Source: Thunnus maccoyii (lineage: Eukaryota > Chordata > Actinopteri > Scombriformes > Scombridae). Taken from it: DNA of 64,000 nucleotides. Under the pieces are notes generated by a model. That model was not told the origin of the DNA, searched no databases, and worked only from the letters and a program-made list of their open reading frames with translations. The stretch is from contig NC_056546.1 in NCBI RefSeq assembly GCF_910596095.1, positions 10,813,925-10,877,924 on the forward strand, in the 5' to 3' direction. Both the position numbers and the translations under genes were made by a program. Of the stretch, positions 15,451-27,930 are shown piece after piece (within the stretch, counting starts at the first letter, position 1; each line of letters starts with the position of its first letter).

Positions 15451-16514
15451 ATACAAAGCAGAAATAAATGATCAATTAACTATACAAGTAGTACTATAGA
15501 TCACAGTAGCAGTGTGTGTGTAGTGTCTTACATCAGTGTGTCTATTAGGAACTTAATGCATGTACTATGTTAAGATTTCAACCATTTATTTACTGCTTTA
15601 TTTTTGTTTACTTCCATTTTTTCTGACACTGAGGAGTTCAAGTTTATCCCCGTAGTTCAGAGTACAAAGAAATACAAAGGATGAATATAACCATTATATA
15701 TGCATGGTCATTGTGTTGATTTTACACCTCTCGTCTAGCCGGGGCTTTGATGAGCCGTCAATAAATCCACCGGAAACAAGTGATGTTGTGACTGTTTTTC
15801 ATTTGGACAGTCAACCATGAAGTTCAGTCCTGGGACAGCCTTGTGCCTCACTGCGCCAGTATTGTCAATTTCCTGACTGCGTGAAGACATACAGCCCACA
15901 TAACTTATTTTTTTAACAGCGAGGCCCTTTGAGAGCATCCGTGGCTGAACCATATTTAACCTTTCTGTGTCAGACCACCCGCTAGTGGCTGGGCCTCTGG
16001 CGGCCCATTCACCACCTCAGTGGCACCGACAAGCCAGCCGAATATGATATAGAGCCGGACCGCAGATCAGCCGCGCAATTTATTCCCCACAAAACCCAAA
16101 CATCTTTAGAAGATGTGTTGTGCGTTGCCTCACAAAGGCTCTGTAGGCCACAATGCCACAGCAGCGGTATAAATTACCTTCAGTTTGAGGTGGTGGGTTT
16201 TATGTAGAGAATGTCCACACCCTGCTCTTCCCATGATAGAACAAGCAGTTTTTTCCCAAGTTATATCACACACAGGGGGTCTAGCTGAGTGACTTGGGGG
16301 AAGAAGGAGCTGCATCACTGATTTTACAAACATCTTTAGTTCATTTTTAGTTTGGGTAAGAAGAATTGAAGGATTACAAAAACCTAAAAGTGATATTTTA
16401 AATTTTTTGGTGAAGTAAACCTGAATATATGAATGTTATAAAAGACGCAAGGACGTATTAAGACAGTTAATTTATTACATTAGGAACAAAAACATATTCC
16501 TGGTGATTAGTTTA
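15451..16514. other. Gene-free stretch
   Basis: No gene was seen. The segment at about 15960-16095 is GC-richer and repeat-free (GGCCTCTGGCGGCCCATTC) and could be a conserved non-coding piece, but shows no decisive motif. Confidence 0.35.
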
Positions 16515-16655
16515 CTAAGCTGACTCAATTAATTGATTAACTGTTTGGTCAGTAAAATGTGAAAAATGTTCAACATAATCTAAAATTGTGTTTTGTTTAA
16601 AGATATTCACGCCACTATGCTTGAAAAATGACTTCAGATTATGATTATCTAAAAA
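16515..16655 (+). mobile_element. Fragment of ATTAATTGATTAACTG-type repeat
   Basis: Contains AATTAATTGATTAACTG and AAATGTGAAAAATG, then ATGCTTGAAAAATGACTT. The same family, more complete, is at 35190-35490 (plus) and 54135-54465 (minus). The fragment is internally deleted. No coding content. Confidence 0.5.
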
Positions 16656-16924
16656 ACTACATTACAAATTGAGTTCATCTATTATTAAAAATACCCTCAT
16701 AGCTAAAGGGATATTTTATATTTTTGTTATTTTCAATGAATCCCGTAAAAAGACCAATCATGCATTATTCCATCTCTCTCAACTTCCTGAGCCTGTCAAG
16801 CCCATGTTCCTACTGAACAAGTGAATCTAAAGAGGTCAAAAATATAGTTTCAGACTCTGTCATTTCCAAAAACAGCTGGGCACTTATTTTATAGTAAATG
16901 TTACTTGATCAGGAGTAAATAAGT

Positions 16925-17210
16925 TGTTTGTTGGGGACTATTTTCAGCTGCAGATTTGGTACGCTGGTGAGTATTTTCGACAGCAGGACTGTTTATGATC
17001 GTCTTTAAATAAACTACAGTGCCCATGTTCATCATAATGAGGGAACAGGTCATGTAGTGCAGCAATGTGGCTCATTTAGTGTGTTTTTATAGTTTTTTGA
17101 ACAATGGAGCTTTGGCCAAACACATGACACATGTTCGTAGGATCTATTCACTGTTGGTTCTGCTATCTTCATGGGTTTTGTTGATAATAAGAAAAAAATA
17201 AGATCTTCCA
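16925..17210 (+). repeat. Dispersed-repeat copy related to 8959-9480
   Basis: Shares AAACTACAGTG, then GGGAACAGGTCAT, then GCAGCAATGTGGCTCATT with the right arm of the 8959-9347 palindrome. It continues with TAGTTTTTTGAACAATGGAG, parallel to 9350-9390, and a DNA stretch with ATAATAAGAAAAA parallel to 9460-9475. It is the inverted partner of 13880-14040. Confidence 0.6.
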
Positions 17211-19034
17211 TGATCCAAAGCTCTTGATATGAAAGTTGTGTAATTTGCCAGAATTATGTTAATTCAGTAGTCAGTATATCTCTATCTATGTGACTCAGGG
17301 GAATTTCCTTCATCACTGTGTTGCCTTGTCATGACCTTTGCAGATTGACACTCTGCGGTCCCAGATGACCAGAGGACTGCCAGACAATCCCAGTAGGTTA
17401 ATAATTACTCCGAATCCACTGTGAAGGAAGCCTGACCCCAAGCACGGCACAGCAAGGCATGGGCAGCCCACAGCACCTCTGATAAATGAACGACAGACAC
17501 TGGGGCTTCTCTCGTTTGTGTGTTTTCAAAGGAGAGTGGGCACCACACCTTCAAAGTGTTTGAAGGAGTACAAAGACCTTGGGAGTGAGTGGGAATGTAG
17601 GTTTGAAGCAAATGCATGTTCAGGAATGTGTCTGAGAACAGCCAGATGAAGAAATTCTCAGATACTATTACTTAACTGAAAAACATTGGAGCTACCGGTG
17701 TCCCAAAGTACAGATCTGAGCATTTGCCGGTAGTTATTTTAACTTCTGAATGTGGCTTGAAAAGGACTTTTTTTTTTTCAATCCACAAAGCTGACAATGA
17801 TAATGAATCTGGGACAATTGGTTAAAGTTTTCTGTGTGTGCATGTGTGCCAGACAGAGGGGATACAGCATGGAGATGTGTAGAGCTGCGTGGAGATAAAG
17901 TACAACAGAGAGAAGAGAGAAAGTCCAGCAGAGAGAAAATGACAGAGCGATGCCGAAGCGGAGAGGCAGAGGCCGTGGCTTTTCTCAGAGATGAACATTA
18001 ATAATACGACGAGCCACAATAGAACCACTGAGATCAGAGAGATCACCTCCATTGTCCCGCCATCTCCTACTGACACCGACCGCTCTGGTGAGGGAAGAAT
18101 AAGAAGAATAGAGGAGCTTAACCTGGCCGCTCACCATGCCCCTTTTTTTAAAATACATAATGGCCTGTGGTCCTCTGCTATGCCTTTTAAGTGTGAGTTG
18201 TGTTAAGATGTGATGTGCAGAGATGTGGAGGTAAAGGCCGTGTTTCAGCTCAAAGTCAGCGCTGAGTTATGGTGGGATTTCAGTGGGAGAGTTTTAAACA
18301 TATTGTCAAGTCATCCCAGCAATTTCAGGGGTTAGTGAATCCATTTAGGTTCATTTATTTTAAGCTGTGCATTAATTTTTTGCTACTCCGCGGTGCCATT
18401 TATACTGTATATTAATGTTCAGTTTATCTGCACATGCATCCTCCGCAATGCTCAGAAAAGGTACAGAAAAAGGCAACATTAACTGAGACAAATAAACAAA
18501 TACATTAATGAAAATATTATTTACAGAAAATACAACAAAAATATATGCATTGTATATATAGAGCTTGAATTCTGAATTTGATTTTATTTAAAAATCACAG
18601 AATAATAGCGAAACAGGTTTTATTTTTTGTCAAAGTTTTCTACTCCAATTAAAATAAAATATAAATATAAAACATCTTTTCTTGCTGCAGCAATATTTAA
18701 AAAAATATATACATTTTCATCAGAAACCCAAACTGCCACAAATCATAGAAAAATATCGTTGCAACACATCTCTCATACAGTAACATGAACTGAACTTATA
18801 TGTTAGTGGTATTCAGTCTTTGATAATAAAAGGAGTTGTGGGCTGTTGTAGGCTGGTTAAAAATGTTGTTTTCAATGAAACTGGTAATGGCACACTGGTA
18901 AATACGGTGTAGCTGGTAACAAACATATATTTTAGGCAGAAACATTTTCATCATATAAATATATGATGAACTATACAGACAACATAGTGTTTACATTCAA
19001 AACAGCATCGTAACAAGACTCTGAGTCTACAGTG
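17211..19034. other. Gene-free stretch
   Basis: No supported gene. The DNA at 17980-18130 and 18205-18270 is less AT-rich and lacks repeats. 18450-19000 is very AT-rich. A stretch at 17342-17391 looks superficially exon-like (after TTTGCAG and before GTAGGT) but matches no protein I know. Confidence 0.4.
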
Positions 19035-19680
19035 GCTCTGTGAGTTTTGGGTGCCATGCCATTGGTCCGACAGGCCACTATTCAGAAACCCCAATAGTTC
19101 GAGAAACTACTCATTGGACTGAAAGCCCATTAGTCCGACAGCTGAAGAAAACAAAAGCCCACTGCTCCAAAGGCCTGCTGGTCCAAAAATACACACTCTC
19201 CCTGGAGTTTTTTTGCCCTTAATATCTAAAAACAAAGATACTGTTTACAAAGTGCTTGATTTTTATTGTGCTTGCTTGCTAAAAATTTCAAGGCTTTAAA
19301 AATAGATAAATTAAATAAAAATTAACAAAATACATGACCTAACCCTTACCCCAACCCAACCCTAACCACTAAAAAGCAGACTCTAAGCTTTTTGCAAACA
19401 GTATCTTCTCGTCTGCATGTGAAAATACACAAAGATATTAAGGGCAGAAGACAACAGAGGTAACCTAATCGGACACCTATACCCCCCCCCCCTCCCAATT
19501 TAGGACCATGGCCTGCAGTCACTGAACTCCAACAACTCTAGAGTATGTATTTTTGGAGCAATCAGCATTTGTTTTTTCAGGATAATGGGCCGTTGGATTA
19601 ATGGGCTTTCAGTCCAATGGGACATTTTTCGAACTATTATGGTTTTGGAATAATGGGCCTTCAGACCAATGAGAAGTCAT
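19035..19680. mobile_element. Fold-back element with long inverted arms
   Basis: The left arm (19055-about 19215) carries the spaced words CATTGGTCCGACAGGCC, CAATAGTTCGA, CATTGGACTGAAAGCCCATT, AGTCCGACAG and TGCTCCAAAGG. The right arm (19540-19680) carries their inverse order, for example AATGGGCTTTCAGTCCAATG and TTCGAACTATTATGG. Inside these, GCCCTTAATATC (about 19214) pairs with GATATTAAGGGC (about 19434), and ATACTGTTTAC with AAACAGTATC. So two nested inverted repeats surround a short core that holds telomere-like CCTAACCCTTACCCC at about 19339. No coding capacity. The structure is typical of fold-back DNA elements; the family is unassigned. Confidence 0.7.
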
Positions 19681-20030
19681 CCAGCTTTGTATGTAGGCAG
19701 TGCTTTGAACTAATGCTAGTGCTAATGATGCTAACTTGCTGATGTTTAGCAGTTATCACGTTCACCATCTTGGTTTAGTTTGAATGCAAAAAATTGCTAA
19801 TTAGTGTTAAACACAAATTACATTAGTTTTGCAGGTATTTTATCATTCACCATTATTAGTATTAGACAAATGGAAATTTTGACTTGATGATGGCGTGAGA
19901 GGATAAGTTAAGAGATCATCTGAAGTCAGACATCTTCATCCTCTGGGAACTTTTAATATATGCTCCAAATTAATGGCAATCCATTCAATAGCTGTTGAGA
20001 TATTTCAGTCTGGACAGTGATAAAGAAAAA
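19681..20030 (+). mobile_element. Decayed interspersed repeat (copy 2 of the 9560-9835 family)
   Basis: AGTTTTGCAGGTATTTTATC, AGTATTAGACAAATGG, TTGACTTGATGATGGCG and AATGGCAATCCATTCAATAG occur in the same order as at 9560-9835. Upstream, TTGCTAATTAGTGTTAAACA probably belongs to the same element. Non-coding. Confidence 0.55.
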
Positions 20031-21480
20031 ACTTGTGCTGAAGTTTGTGCTGTCCTCGTATTTTTATACCTGATAGAACTGTTTTAGTTGAGGATTCTTC
20101 TTTTTTTAAACTTTCTTCTTTTTTTTAAAATTTTTTGTCTATCTATATATTGTCTAACATAATGTCATCTATTTCCAAAACCTTATACTAAATTTAGGGA
20201 AAGATTAGGATCAATTCCGTAGCATAACATGCTGCTTTAAGCACAGAGACTGGTTGTACTAAAGGGATGGCAGGAAGATTACGTGAGAACACAATGTTAA
20301 ATGAATAACCTTTGGTAGGGAAACCATGCATCCATCATGGCCTTCAAACTGTGTCTTTTGTGGTCACAAGTCATTAAACGTTGTTGGGAGATGCAAAAAG
20401 GAGCAGAGAGATGTTATTTCAATCAGAAGAAAGTAGGATTAGCAGTTTTAACGTGTCGTAACAAATACATCCAGTGCTATTAGTTAATCTTGACATAAAT
20501 CAAAGGAAATGGTTAACAGTTTAGTGCCATCACATATTTAATTTTTGGGATGTCTGATGAGATCTGTACAGTGCAGCCAACCACTGAAGGCTGAGTGAGG
20601 CCCCGAGGTGCTGCAGAATATCACTAGTGAAAGGTGGACCATGGAGTGTCAATAGAGCAGAGGTTCAGAGGCTGACCAGGGGAATCCCTCTGGTCATTAA
20701 TCATAGGACTGGACAGCCTCAGACAAGCCGCTTTGAGGTGGACAGGTCTGGGTTACTGGACTACAACACGTCCTTGACCTTATCTATTCTTTTATCCACT
20801 TTATTTCTGTGATTTTTGTCATATTGCTGTTGCTTTATATTCTTGATTGTAGCGTTTTTTTGCACATTGTATTGTATCTTCATGGATGAAACATGTTGTA
20901 TGGACACATTTTGATTGATTGATTAACTGCTGAAAGAAGACAGGTCTTTCTTCTGCTGATGGGACCCTGTAAAACAGAGGGCAGTGTCCCAATTTAGCTT
21001 TTGAGTTGTTATTGGCCCCTAAAACAGTGTGAGCCCTAAAGCAATGCTGTTCCAAGATTGGGTCATGACCTCAAGGTGGGCCAACGGAAGATTAATATGG
21101 ATTATTTTAAGGGAATTTTTGGGCATCTGAAGCCACAACATCACACAGTTATGTTGTCAAAAGATGCCCATGTCACACAAAAAGGAAGAAAGTTGAATAA
21201 GCAAAGAGTGTTTATTCAAACCCTGATGGACCTGAAGGCTCCCACTCTTGAAATGTTAAAGCTCAGCCTTGCGTCTAAGCACAGCCACTTTGGCAAATAA
21301 AGAAGATGAATGTGTACAAATCTGAAAGCAAACAGCCGAGATTGTCAGCACCGCGGGAACACGATAGGGGCCGAGTGAATGATGATGTCGCTTAGTGAGC
21401 TGACAGATCACTTGGTGGACTGGGGGAAGTCTCCTCTCTGCTCCTGTCTTCTCCTCTCCTCCCCTCTCCTCTCCTCTCCC
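20031..21480. other. Gene-free stretch
   Basis: AT-rich to about 20560, then mixed. TTGATTGATTGATTAAC occurs at about 20909. No gene or clear repeat boundary was seen. Confidence 0.4.
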
Positions 21481-22360
21481 TTCTCTCTTCTCCTCTTCTC
21501 TTCCTCCTCCTCTCCAGGGACGGAGCTTTCGTCCAGAGCCATTTTTCAGCCAATTTATTTCTTGATGCGGTCTAACCTGGGGCATCTCCCGCTGGGGAGG
21601 CTTTATGTGGTGATTAATGACGGGTATTTAGCCCAGATACCTGAGGGAGCTGGAGCCCATCTGCACAACACTGACAGGTACAACACTGCACTCCGGGACC
21701 AGACAGGACAGGACAGGCCTGCAGCAGACTGGAGAGTGGCAGACAGGTGTGATGAGTGTCACTGTGCCACCACCACCACCAGCAGCAGCAGCAGAGTCGC
21801 AGTTACATGTAGTTTATTACCGTTGCGGTGTGATGCTGCGTTGTTTAACCAGCTAGAATTAAAACTTTGCAGAATAACACAAATCCCAAGTATCTGTTTT
21901 CATGTCTTGTATGTGTTTCAGATACTTCACAGCCTGCATAGTCCTACTTCCAGAGCATCAAATGAAAGAGCAAGAGGACCCGCCGGCTGAGGCCAGATGA
22001 TTTAGACATCTATTATACGCTTGAACGCCTTGTCTTCTTCACTCCATCATAGACCATCTCTCAGCAGAACAGGCCCAGATGCCAGAAGGACCCTAATGAG
22101 ATTAGGCTGCGGACAGGTTGGTGGCCAGTAGCTGTCACAACTACTCTATCTGTGTGTGGAGAGATTTATGTGTGTGCATGCGTTAGTGTGAGCTTGCATC
22201 AGTGCCTGTTTGTGATACACAAGTCTAATGTGAGCGAGTGTGCGCAAGCTGCCACGTTGATGGTGATTAATGAGCGAGGTAATCCATAGTCTCGTTCTGT
22301 CAATGATAGACACATCAGCGGACCCCCCGAGCCTGATGAACAGACTGTGCAGCTCCATCA
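21481..22360. promoter_or_regulatory. Candidate conserved regulatory block with GGTGATTAATGA sites
   Basis: Repeat-poor DNA of balanced composition. The 12-mer GGTGATTAATGA, with a homeodomain ATTA core, occurs twice, at 21609-21620 and 22262-22273. A short (CAC/CAG)n run lies at 21770-21795. The 21430-21515 part is a CT-rich simple tract. No protein domain is present. Enhancer activity is inferred from motif recurrence and absence of repeats. Confidence 0.3.
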
Positions 22361-24220
22361 GTCACAGCACACAAATGTAAACACACGCACAAACACACAA
22401 ATAAGAAGTGCACACTCCATGTCAGTGTTGTTTACTTTGTGACGGACTCCTGGTTGTATTCCAGTTTATTATTGGATCTAATCATCCTCAGATAATTGAT
22501 GATTCATCTTAAACAGATAGCTGGTTCTACTTTTCTTCTGAATCATTAATTGTCTTTGACCCCTGCACACAGCTTTGTGGACTCACACCTAAACACTAAA
22601 GGCTATGATAATACAATGCTAACGATAGGCTGTCCATAAAGCCAGCAGTCTGCATGCACAATGCTTGAAACCCTGTGGCCCCAGACTCCTTTGAAGCCCA
22701 CTGAGATCAAAAAGCAATGCTCCATGGAGCACAGACTAGGTGAGGAGTATGGGCAGAACAAGAGACGAATGGTTGGAAGCAAGGAGGGAGGGACGGAGGA
22801 CAATGCCTGCAGGACAGGGCTGCTGACTTCCGAAGATAAAATCATATTTTGAGGGCAGGCGTCCAAAACTCCCCGTCTGCCTCCGTCTCCCCTCCTGCCT
22901 TCCCTCCTTTCTTCTCTGAATATGGACAATGACTGTTTGCGTTTACAGGACCATAAATCAGAGGTGCCCATTGCCACAGAGCAGCTGGCACGTTTGCCAA
23001 TAATTATAATTATTAATCATGCTGATTTCACGGTCTTCAGCGGGACGGCAGGAGACTGCACAGGACAGGGTGCGGCTGGCGCCTCCGGGACCGCAAAGCA
23101 GGCTGGGAAAGGTGGCTTGCGGGAGAGTGGGGGAGGAGGAGAGAGGGATGAAAGAGTAACAGAGATGGAGAATCAACAGAGAGAAGGAACAAAAAGTAAA
23201 GTTGATAACCTCAAACTACATTTCTTATAAACCATTTACCTTATTTCCTCAGCGTCACACAAACAATTTAAGAACATATTTTGTACCATCTTTTACTCCC
23301 ACGACTCTCATTTTCATCTTATTTTCTTCATCGTATATGTAAAGCTTCAGGTGATCAGTCCAAACATCACGCCTCTGGAGGACTCATGTTTAACTACTCA
23401 TTCTGACAGCTGTTGCCAGTTCCCTCCTCCTACTCAGGCCCTCTGCTAACCAGCTGCCTTGCAAAGCCCGGTAAAGCATTGTGAGGGACTGCCAGCTTGT
23501 GTCATCTGCCTTTCACTTCTACAGTACTGTAAATATGAGAATGACTATAATAAGACATCTAGTGGAATATGATGTTTTCCTTGTTAACATGCATGCGCCT
23601 TGGGAAGCTGGCCATGTGTGTGTTTCTAAACCTGTGTAAGAATATATTCATGTGTACGCATGCTTTTCGTGAAAATATGTGCTTTTGCTTTTTTTTATAA
23701 TATGTGCTCTTGTGTGCTTTTGTTGTCTGTGTGCATGTCCTTACATGTGCGGTACATATCGCACGCTGGACAGATGGGTGCAGCATGGGTGTGATCAATA
23801 GTGATCACCAGTACAAACCCGACAAATACCATGAGACCTGCGGGGTCCCGCTCCAGTCTGAGGTCAACACATGTCTTTGTTGGCACAAACACATACTGAA
23901 CAGATGTGTTATTCAAATCTGGGGAGAAATAGCAGCTCAGAAAAGTGCTTCATTTTCTCTTAAACGTCACAGTTAATCGGTGACGAGGGGAAACGACGTG
24001 AGAACTCCAAAATCCTTAAACTGTCTAGGTGTTGGTTCAGTCATTCTATCTTTCCCTCTCTCTGTGTGTCTCCCTAGGAGGTGGGAAAATTGACAGCAGG
24101 TTTGATGGATGACCTCCAGTCAACTCTCCCTCTCCTCCCCTCTCTATCCTTCCTTCTCCTCCTCTCTCCATCCCTCTCTACTGGCTCTCCTTATCCTCTC
24201 CATGCATAACACAGCGTCCC
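22361..24220. other. Gene-free stretch with a homeodomain-rich patch at 22950-23110
   Basis: The patch has AATAATTATAATTATTAATC (about 22998-23017) next to GC-rich GGCTGGCGCCTCCGGGACC. That AT-core/GC-flank texture is typical of vertebrate conserved non-coding elements. The remainder is mixed and CT-rich near 24115-24205. No gene was recognised. Confidence 0.3.
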
Positions 24221-25720
24221 CTGGGCAGGCCCGGACAGGGGGCTGGTCTGGGAGGCCAGACCCAGAGACAAAGCACTCTCTGCCATTCGAATGCCCTCCC
24301 CCCGGGCCCCTGTCCTCCAGGGAGAGTGCTCTCTGCTGGGTCGGGGCTGTTAATAAGCTGCTAATGAGGAAATAGACCTCTATTCTCTGCTTACATCAAG
24401 ACAGATGGAAGCACACGACATGTTTGTTTTAAACTTCCTACTGATATGACAGATTAGAAGGAAGAAGGGCTCTGATTGGTCCGGGTGGCTAAAGGTTTGG
24501 AGGCTACACATTTAGTTGGTAGGATGACTTCATGGTTGGCTTTAGAAGAAAAAGAAAAATATAGAGGATCACCAGAATTATCCTGTGAAATGTCTATAAA
24601 AACAGACACTGGACCATCTACAATTCAGTGACAACTGCAGGGCGAACTCCATTTGCTCAGGAAGATCATGTGATATGATTGAAAGCTCCAAAACAGCTAC
24701 TAAATGGACAACAGTCTTAGAATAGAACATAAGTTTGCAGGAGGAATAGAAATAAAACTCAGTAGTCCGGGAGACAAATGAAAGTGTTGAATATGATGTT
24801 GTCAGCACTTTAAAATAGATATTGTTCTGATATTGCTGCCTACAACCCATCATACAACCATAACATGCATCAACAAAGTTAAAAGTTTAGCAGCTGTTGT
24901 CTGACTGAAACGTTTTTCATGTCATCGACAGTAAAACTAAATAAAGGAGAGGGTAAATATATATAGAGCGATTGATATAAAACGGTAAAAGTGGTGAAGA
25001 CTGTGAAAATCAATGAAATTATATACAATCTTTCATTTCCAGGATGCATATTATGAATCACTGCATATTTTAGAAACCCCTCAAAATCACCACATACAGC
25101 GTGTCTTTACCACTTTCTCCTCACCTCTGTAGTCTCCTTTCTCTCAGCTTGTCGGAGGAAGCGGCATGCTGTAAACTCTGCAGGCCAGATGTGATCCAAA
25201 GAGACAACTGATGGTATTAAAGACACCAACAGGACTAGGAAGTGTGCCTTTTCAAACTCTGCTTTGTCTACTTAGGTCCATCAGTGCAACAGGAGGACTG
25301 ACAGGAGGTCCGCACTCAAGTGCCACGCTCGCATTGAAACCCCATCCTCTCTCTGTCTCGACAGGAGGCCCATGCAGTGCTGTCTGTGCCAGGCAGGCAG
25401 CCTGGCTGTGTCTAGCTGTGGGAGGCATAACAGACAGGTATTGATATGGATTTCTCTCCAGTAGGCCCCAGCAGAGAGCCCGGGGACTGTTAATAGGCCT
25501 CTAACGGGATGACCAGCCTGTGGACGGCCCCCGCCGACCCCCCAGCACTCATGGAGAAGGGGAGATGATAACAGATGGAGGGGGGAAAAGGCGCTCTTCC
25601 TGTTTGATGGACAGACGGAGAAAGGTGGGGATGAGCAGGGGGGTGGTGCGCGGGTGAGTGACAGCTCTTGGTGGGACATCAGAAAGCGACAGTGCTCAAC
25701 TTTTTCTGAGGGCAACTTTT
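24221..25720. promoter_or_regulatory. Twin GC-rich modules with CTGTTAATA core
   Basis: CGGGGCTGTTAATAAGCTG then CTAATGAGG (24342-24369) and CGGGGACTGTTAATAGGCC then TCTAACGGG (25480-25508) align over about 28 bases. The first is preceded by CTCTCTGCTGGG and the second by the inverse, CCCAGCAGAGAG. The sequence between them (24400-25130) is AT-rich and unremarkable. A shared regulatory module is inferred. Confidence 0.3.
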
Positions 25721-27300
25721 CCTCTCTGTGGCCCTCCAGCCTGTCCTTTGTGCAGCTGTTGTATGTTCTGGAGTAATGTTCGGGAAATACTCTAATTTAC
25801 TATTTGAAGCTGCAACTGGGAATATTCAGAGAGATGTTCAGGTGTTTTAGCACAGTGCTTCTGGTGTAAACCAAGTAGAAATTATACTTCTGATACTTAT
25901 AGTATTTAGCACTTGCCATTTATTTGTATCTTCATTTTCTCTCTTTGACTCTCGTTTACAATCTACATTTTTAAATCCAGATTCTGAGCCAAACTTAAAC
26001 ACTCCAAATCTGACTCTGAACACCTGTTTTCACCCAAAAACTAACTTTCTCTTTGTCTCTGCCAAAAAAGAAAACATGGAGTCATTTTGCTCAGCAAGTA
26101 TAAATCGAGTCTTACGTATCGCGTTGCCGTGAAAACCTGTGATGAAGTGTTGTGTACTACTACTCGACTGCAACAGGGTTGTAGATAGCTTGGCATTTCT
26201 CCCCGGTGGTAGTTAGTGTCATGGTTAGCAGCTGCTAGATTCCAGTGCAGCATCCAGTGGCTATTAGCACAGCATCTGCTGCTGCTGACATTATCAATAT
26301 AGCTAATCAGAGCACTGCTGTTTTTATGACATTGTGTACTAGAGAGAAAGATTGCTGAACAAAGCTACTTTCACATCTTTTTTACGGAGCAGGACTGTGT
26401 GTGTTTACTGATATTTTATCATATTTTCAAACTGTATTGTAAATGAATGTTTATATTATTCAAAACTTAGATGCTTATGCAGAAATTTGGCTTTAAAACA
26501 ATACACAATTGAATCACAAATTACCAGCTGACCTTACAGTTGCTTCCAGTTTCTACAAGACCAGATTGGACTGATTATTGATGACTGATACTGATTTTAT
26601 TGTTTTCTACTAAAGCAATGGATGCCTTGACTCAGTTAACACTATGGAGCTTATATATTTATATGTACTAAAGCAAATAAATGTGATTTTATTCTTTGTT
26701 TCCATAAAAACATAAAAAGGCACTCTTGAACAAGTCAAAAGAAATGAGAGAGGAGAAAATAAATTACATTCAGGAGTTGCTAGATTTCTAGTTGACCTTA
26801 AAATGTAAAAGTAAAAATAGTAACCTAACAACAACAGCAACATAATGAATATAATAAGAACAATGATCATTATCATTATCATCATTTAGAAAGGAAAATA
26901 AAATAAAAGCCTCCACCATAACATAAAAGGAGAAAAGACCAAAAGTCTCTTTATGTTAATCATCTGCATCAAAAAACAAACAAGATACTAAAAAGAAATA
27001 ATAATGATAAAACTGCAGGCTGCTTTAAGGAGATGTAAACAACCAACTCAAAAATTATCTGCAAGAAACAACAGAAAACTTTTTTTTTCTTTCTATAAAA
27101 TGGCATTTAACCAAGCTTGTCATTGCTCTCATCATCATATAGCAGATTTGTAAATGTGTTTGTGTCCTGCCTTGTTTGTTTTGATCGTTTTCTTTTACAG
27201 AACTCTGCTGTGATGTGCAATAAAAATCTAGTTATTCTTTGAAATATGCAGTAGTCAAGCATGAAATGACTCTCTGGTAGCAGAAGGGTTCCTGTCTCTC
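25721..27300. other. Gene-free AT-rich stretch
   Basis: No gene. Simple ATT/ATC-rich sequence occurs at 26830-26890, and A/T-rich DNA dominates. Nothing else was recognised. Confidence 0.45.
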
Positions 27301-27305
27301 TCTTT

Positions 27306-27309
<4 letters not shown>

Positions 27310-27335
<26 letters not shown>
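27310..27335. repeat. (AC)n microsatellite
   Basis: Uninterrupted dinucleotide run of about 13 units. Confidence 0.9.
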
Positions 27336-27337
<2 letters not shown>

Positions 27338-27559
27338 CATTTTAAATGGAAAATCTGAAACCACCGATTAAACTGAGACACATAATATTCAAATATTACA
27401 GATGTTCAACAAGGTTTAATGACATGTATGAATTTGAAGATCATCATTTCAACCAACCACACCGCTACCTACTGCAGCACGAATACACACACACATTGAC
27501 ACACACATATTACACAGTAGACACACATCCCCCGGCATATCACTGTGTCCTGTCTGATT

Positions 27560-27667
27560 GGGTGAGGTCTCGAGGGAGTCATTAAGTACAAAGCGTTAAC
27601 ATCTGCCAGACATTACTGAGCCAGAGCAGTTGTGATTTGTCCATATGATGACTCTGGCCCATACACA

Positions 27668-27701
<34 letters not shown>

Positions 27702-27930
27702 TTGTGTGTGTGTGTGTGTGCCTGGCTGCCCACTGCTGCTGTCACTTCTGGTTTCACACCCACGATAATGCCTGTTTATAATTAGAGCTGTGCTTTCCCC
27801 GTGTGTTTCCCTGTCCTCGCCGGTGCTGCCTTCACACCACTGAGCCTCGCCAAAGCAGAGCTGGTGCGGGAACAGGCTGGCCAGGGAGCCGGCCGGCTGT
27901 CTTAACAGCAACACGGTGAAGTAATTTTCG
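27560..27930. promoter_or_regulatory. Low-repeat block split by (TG)n
   Basis: Balanced-composition DNA on both sides of a (TG)n run at 27670-27720. Contains TTTATAATTAGAGCTGTG (about 27774) and a GC-rich right part including GAGCCGGCCGGCTG. It resembles the other candidate conserved blocks, but support is compositional only. Confidence 0.25.
27670..27720. repeat. (TG)n microsatellite, interrupted
   Basis: About 25 units with one TATT interruption near 27699. Confidence 0.9.

Noticed and set aside
17342..17391. Exon-like segment between TTTGCAG and GTAGGT
   Set aside because: Only 50 bases, encodes no peptide I recognise and has no companion exons nearby.
21379..21990. 203-codon plus-strand frame
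   Set aside because: It begins in a CT-rich simple tract and continues through CAC/CAG repeats; no domain, no splice or promoter support.
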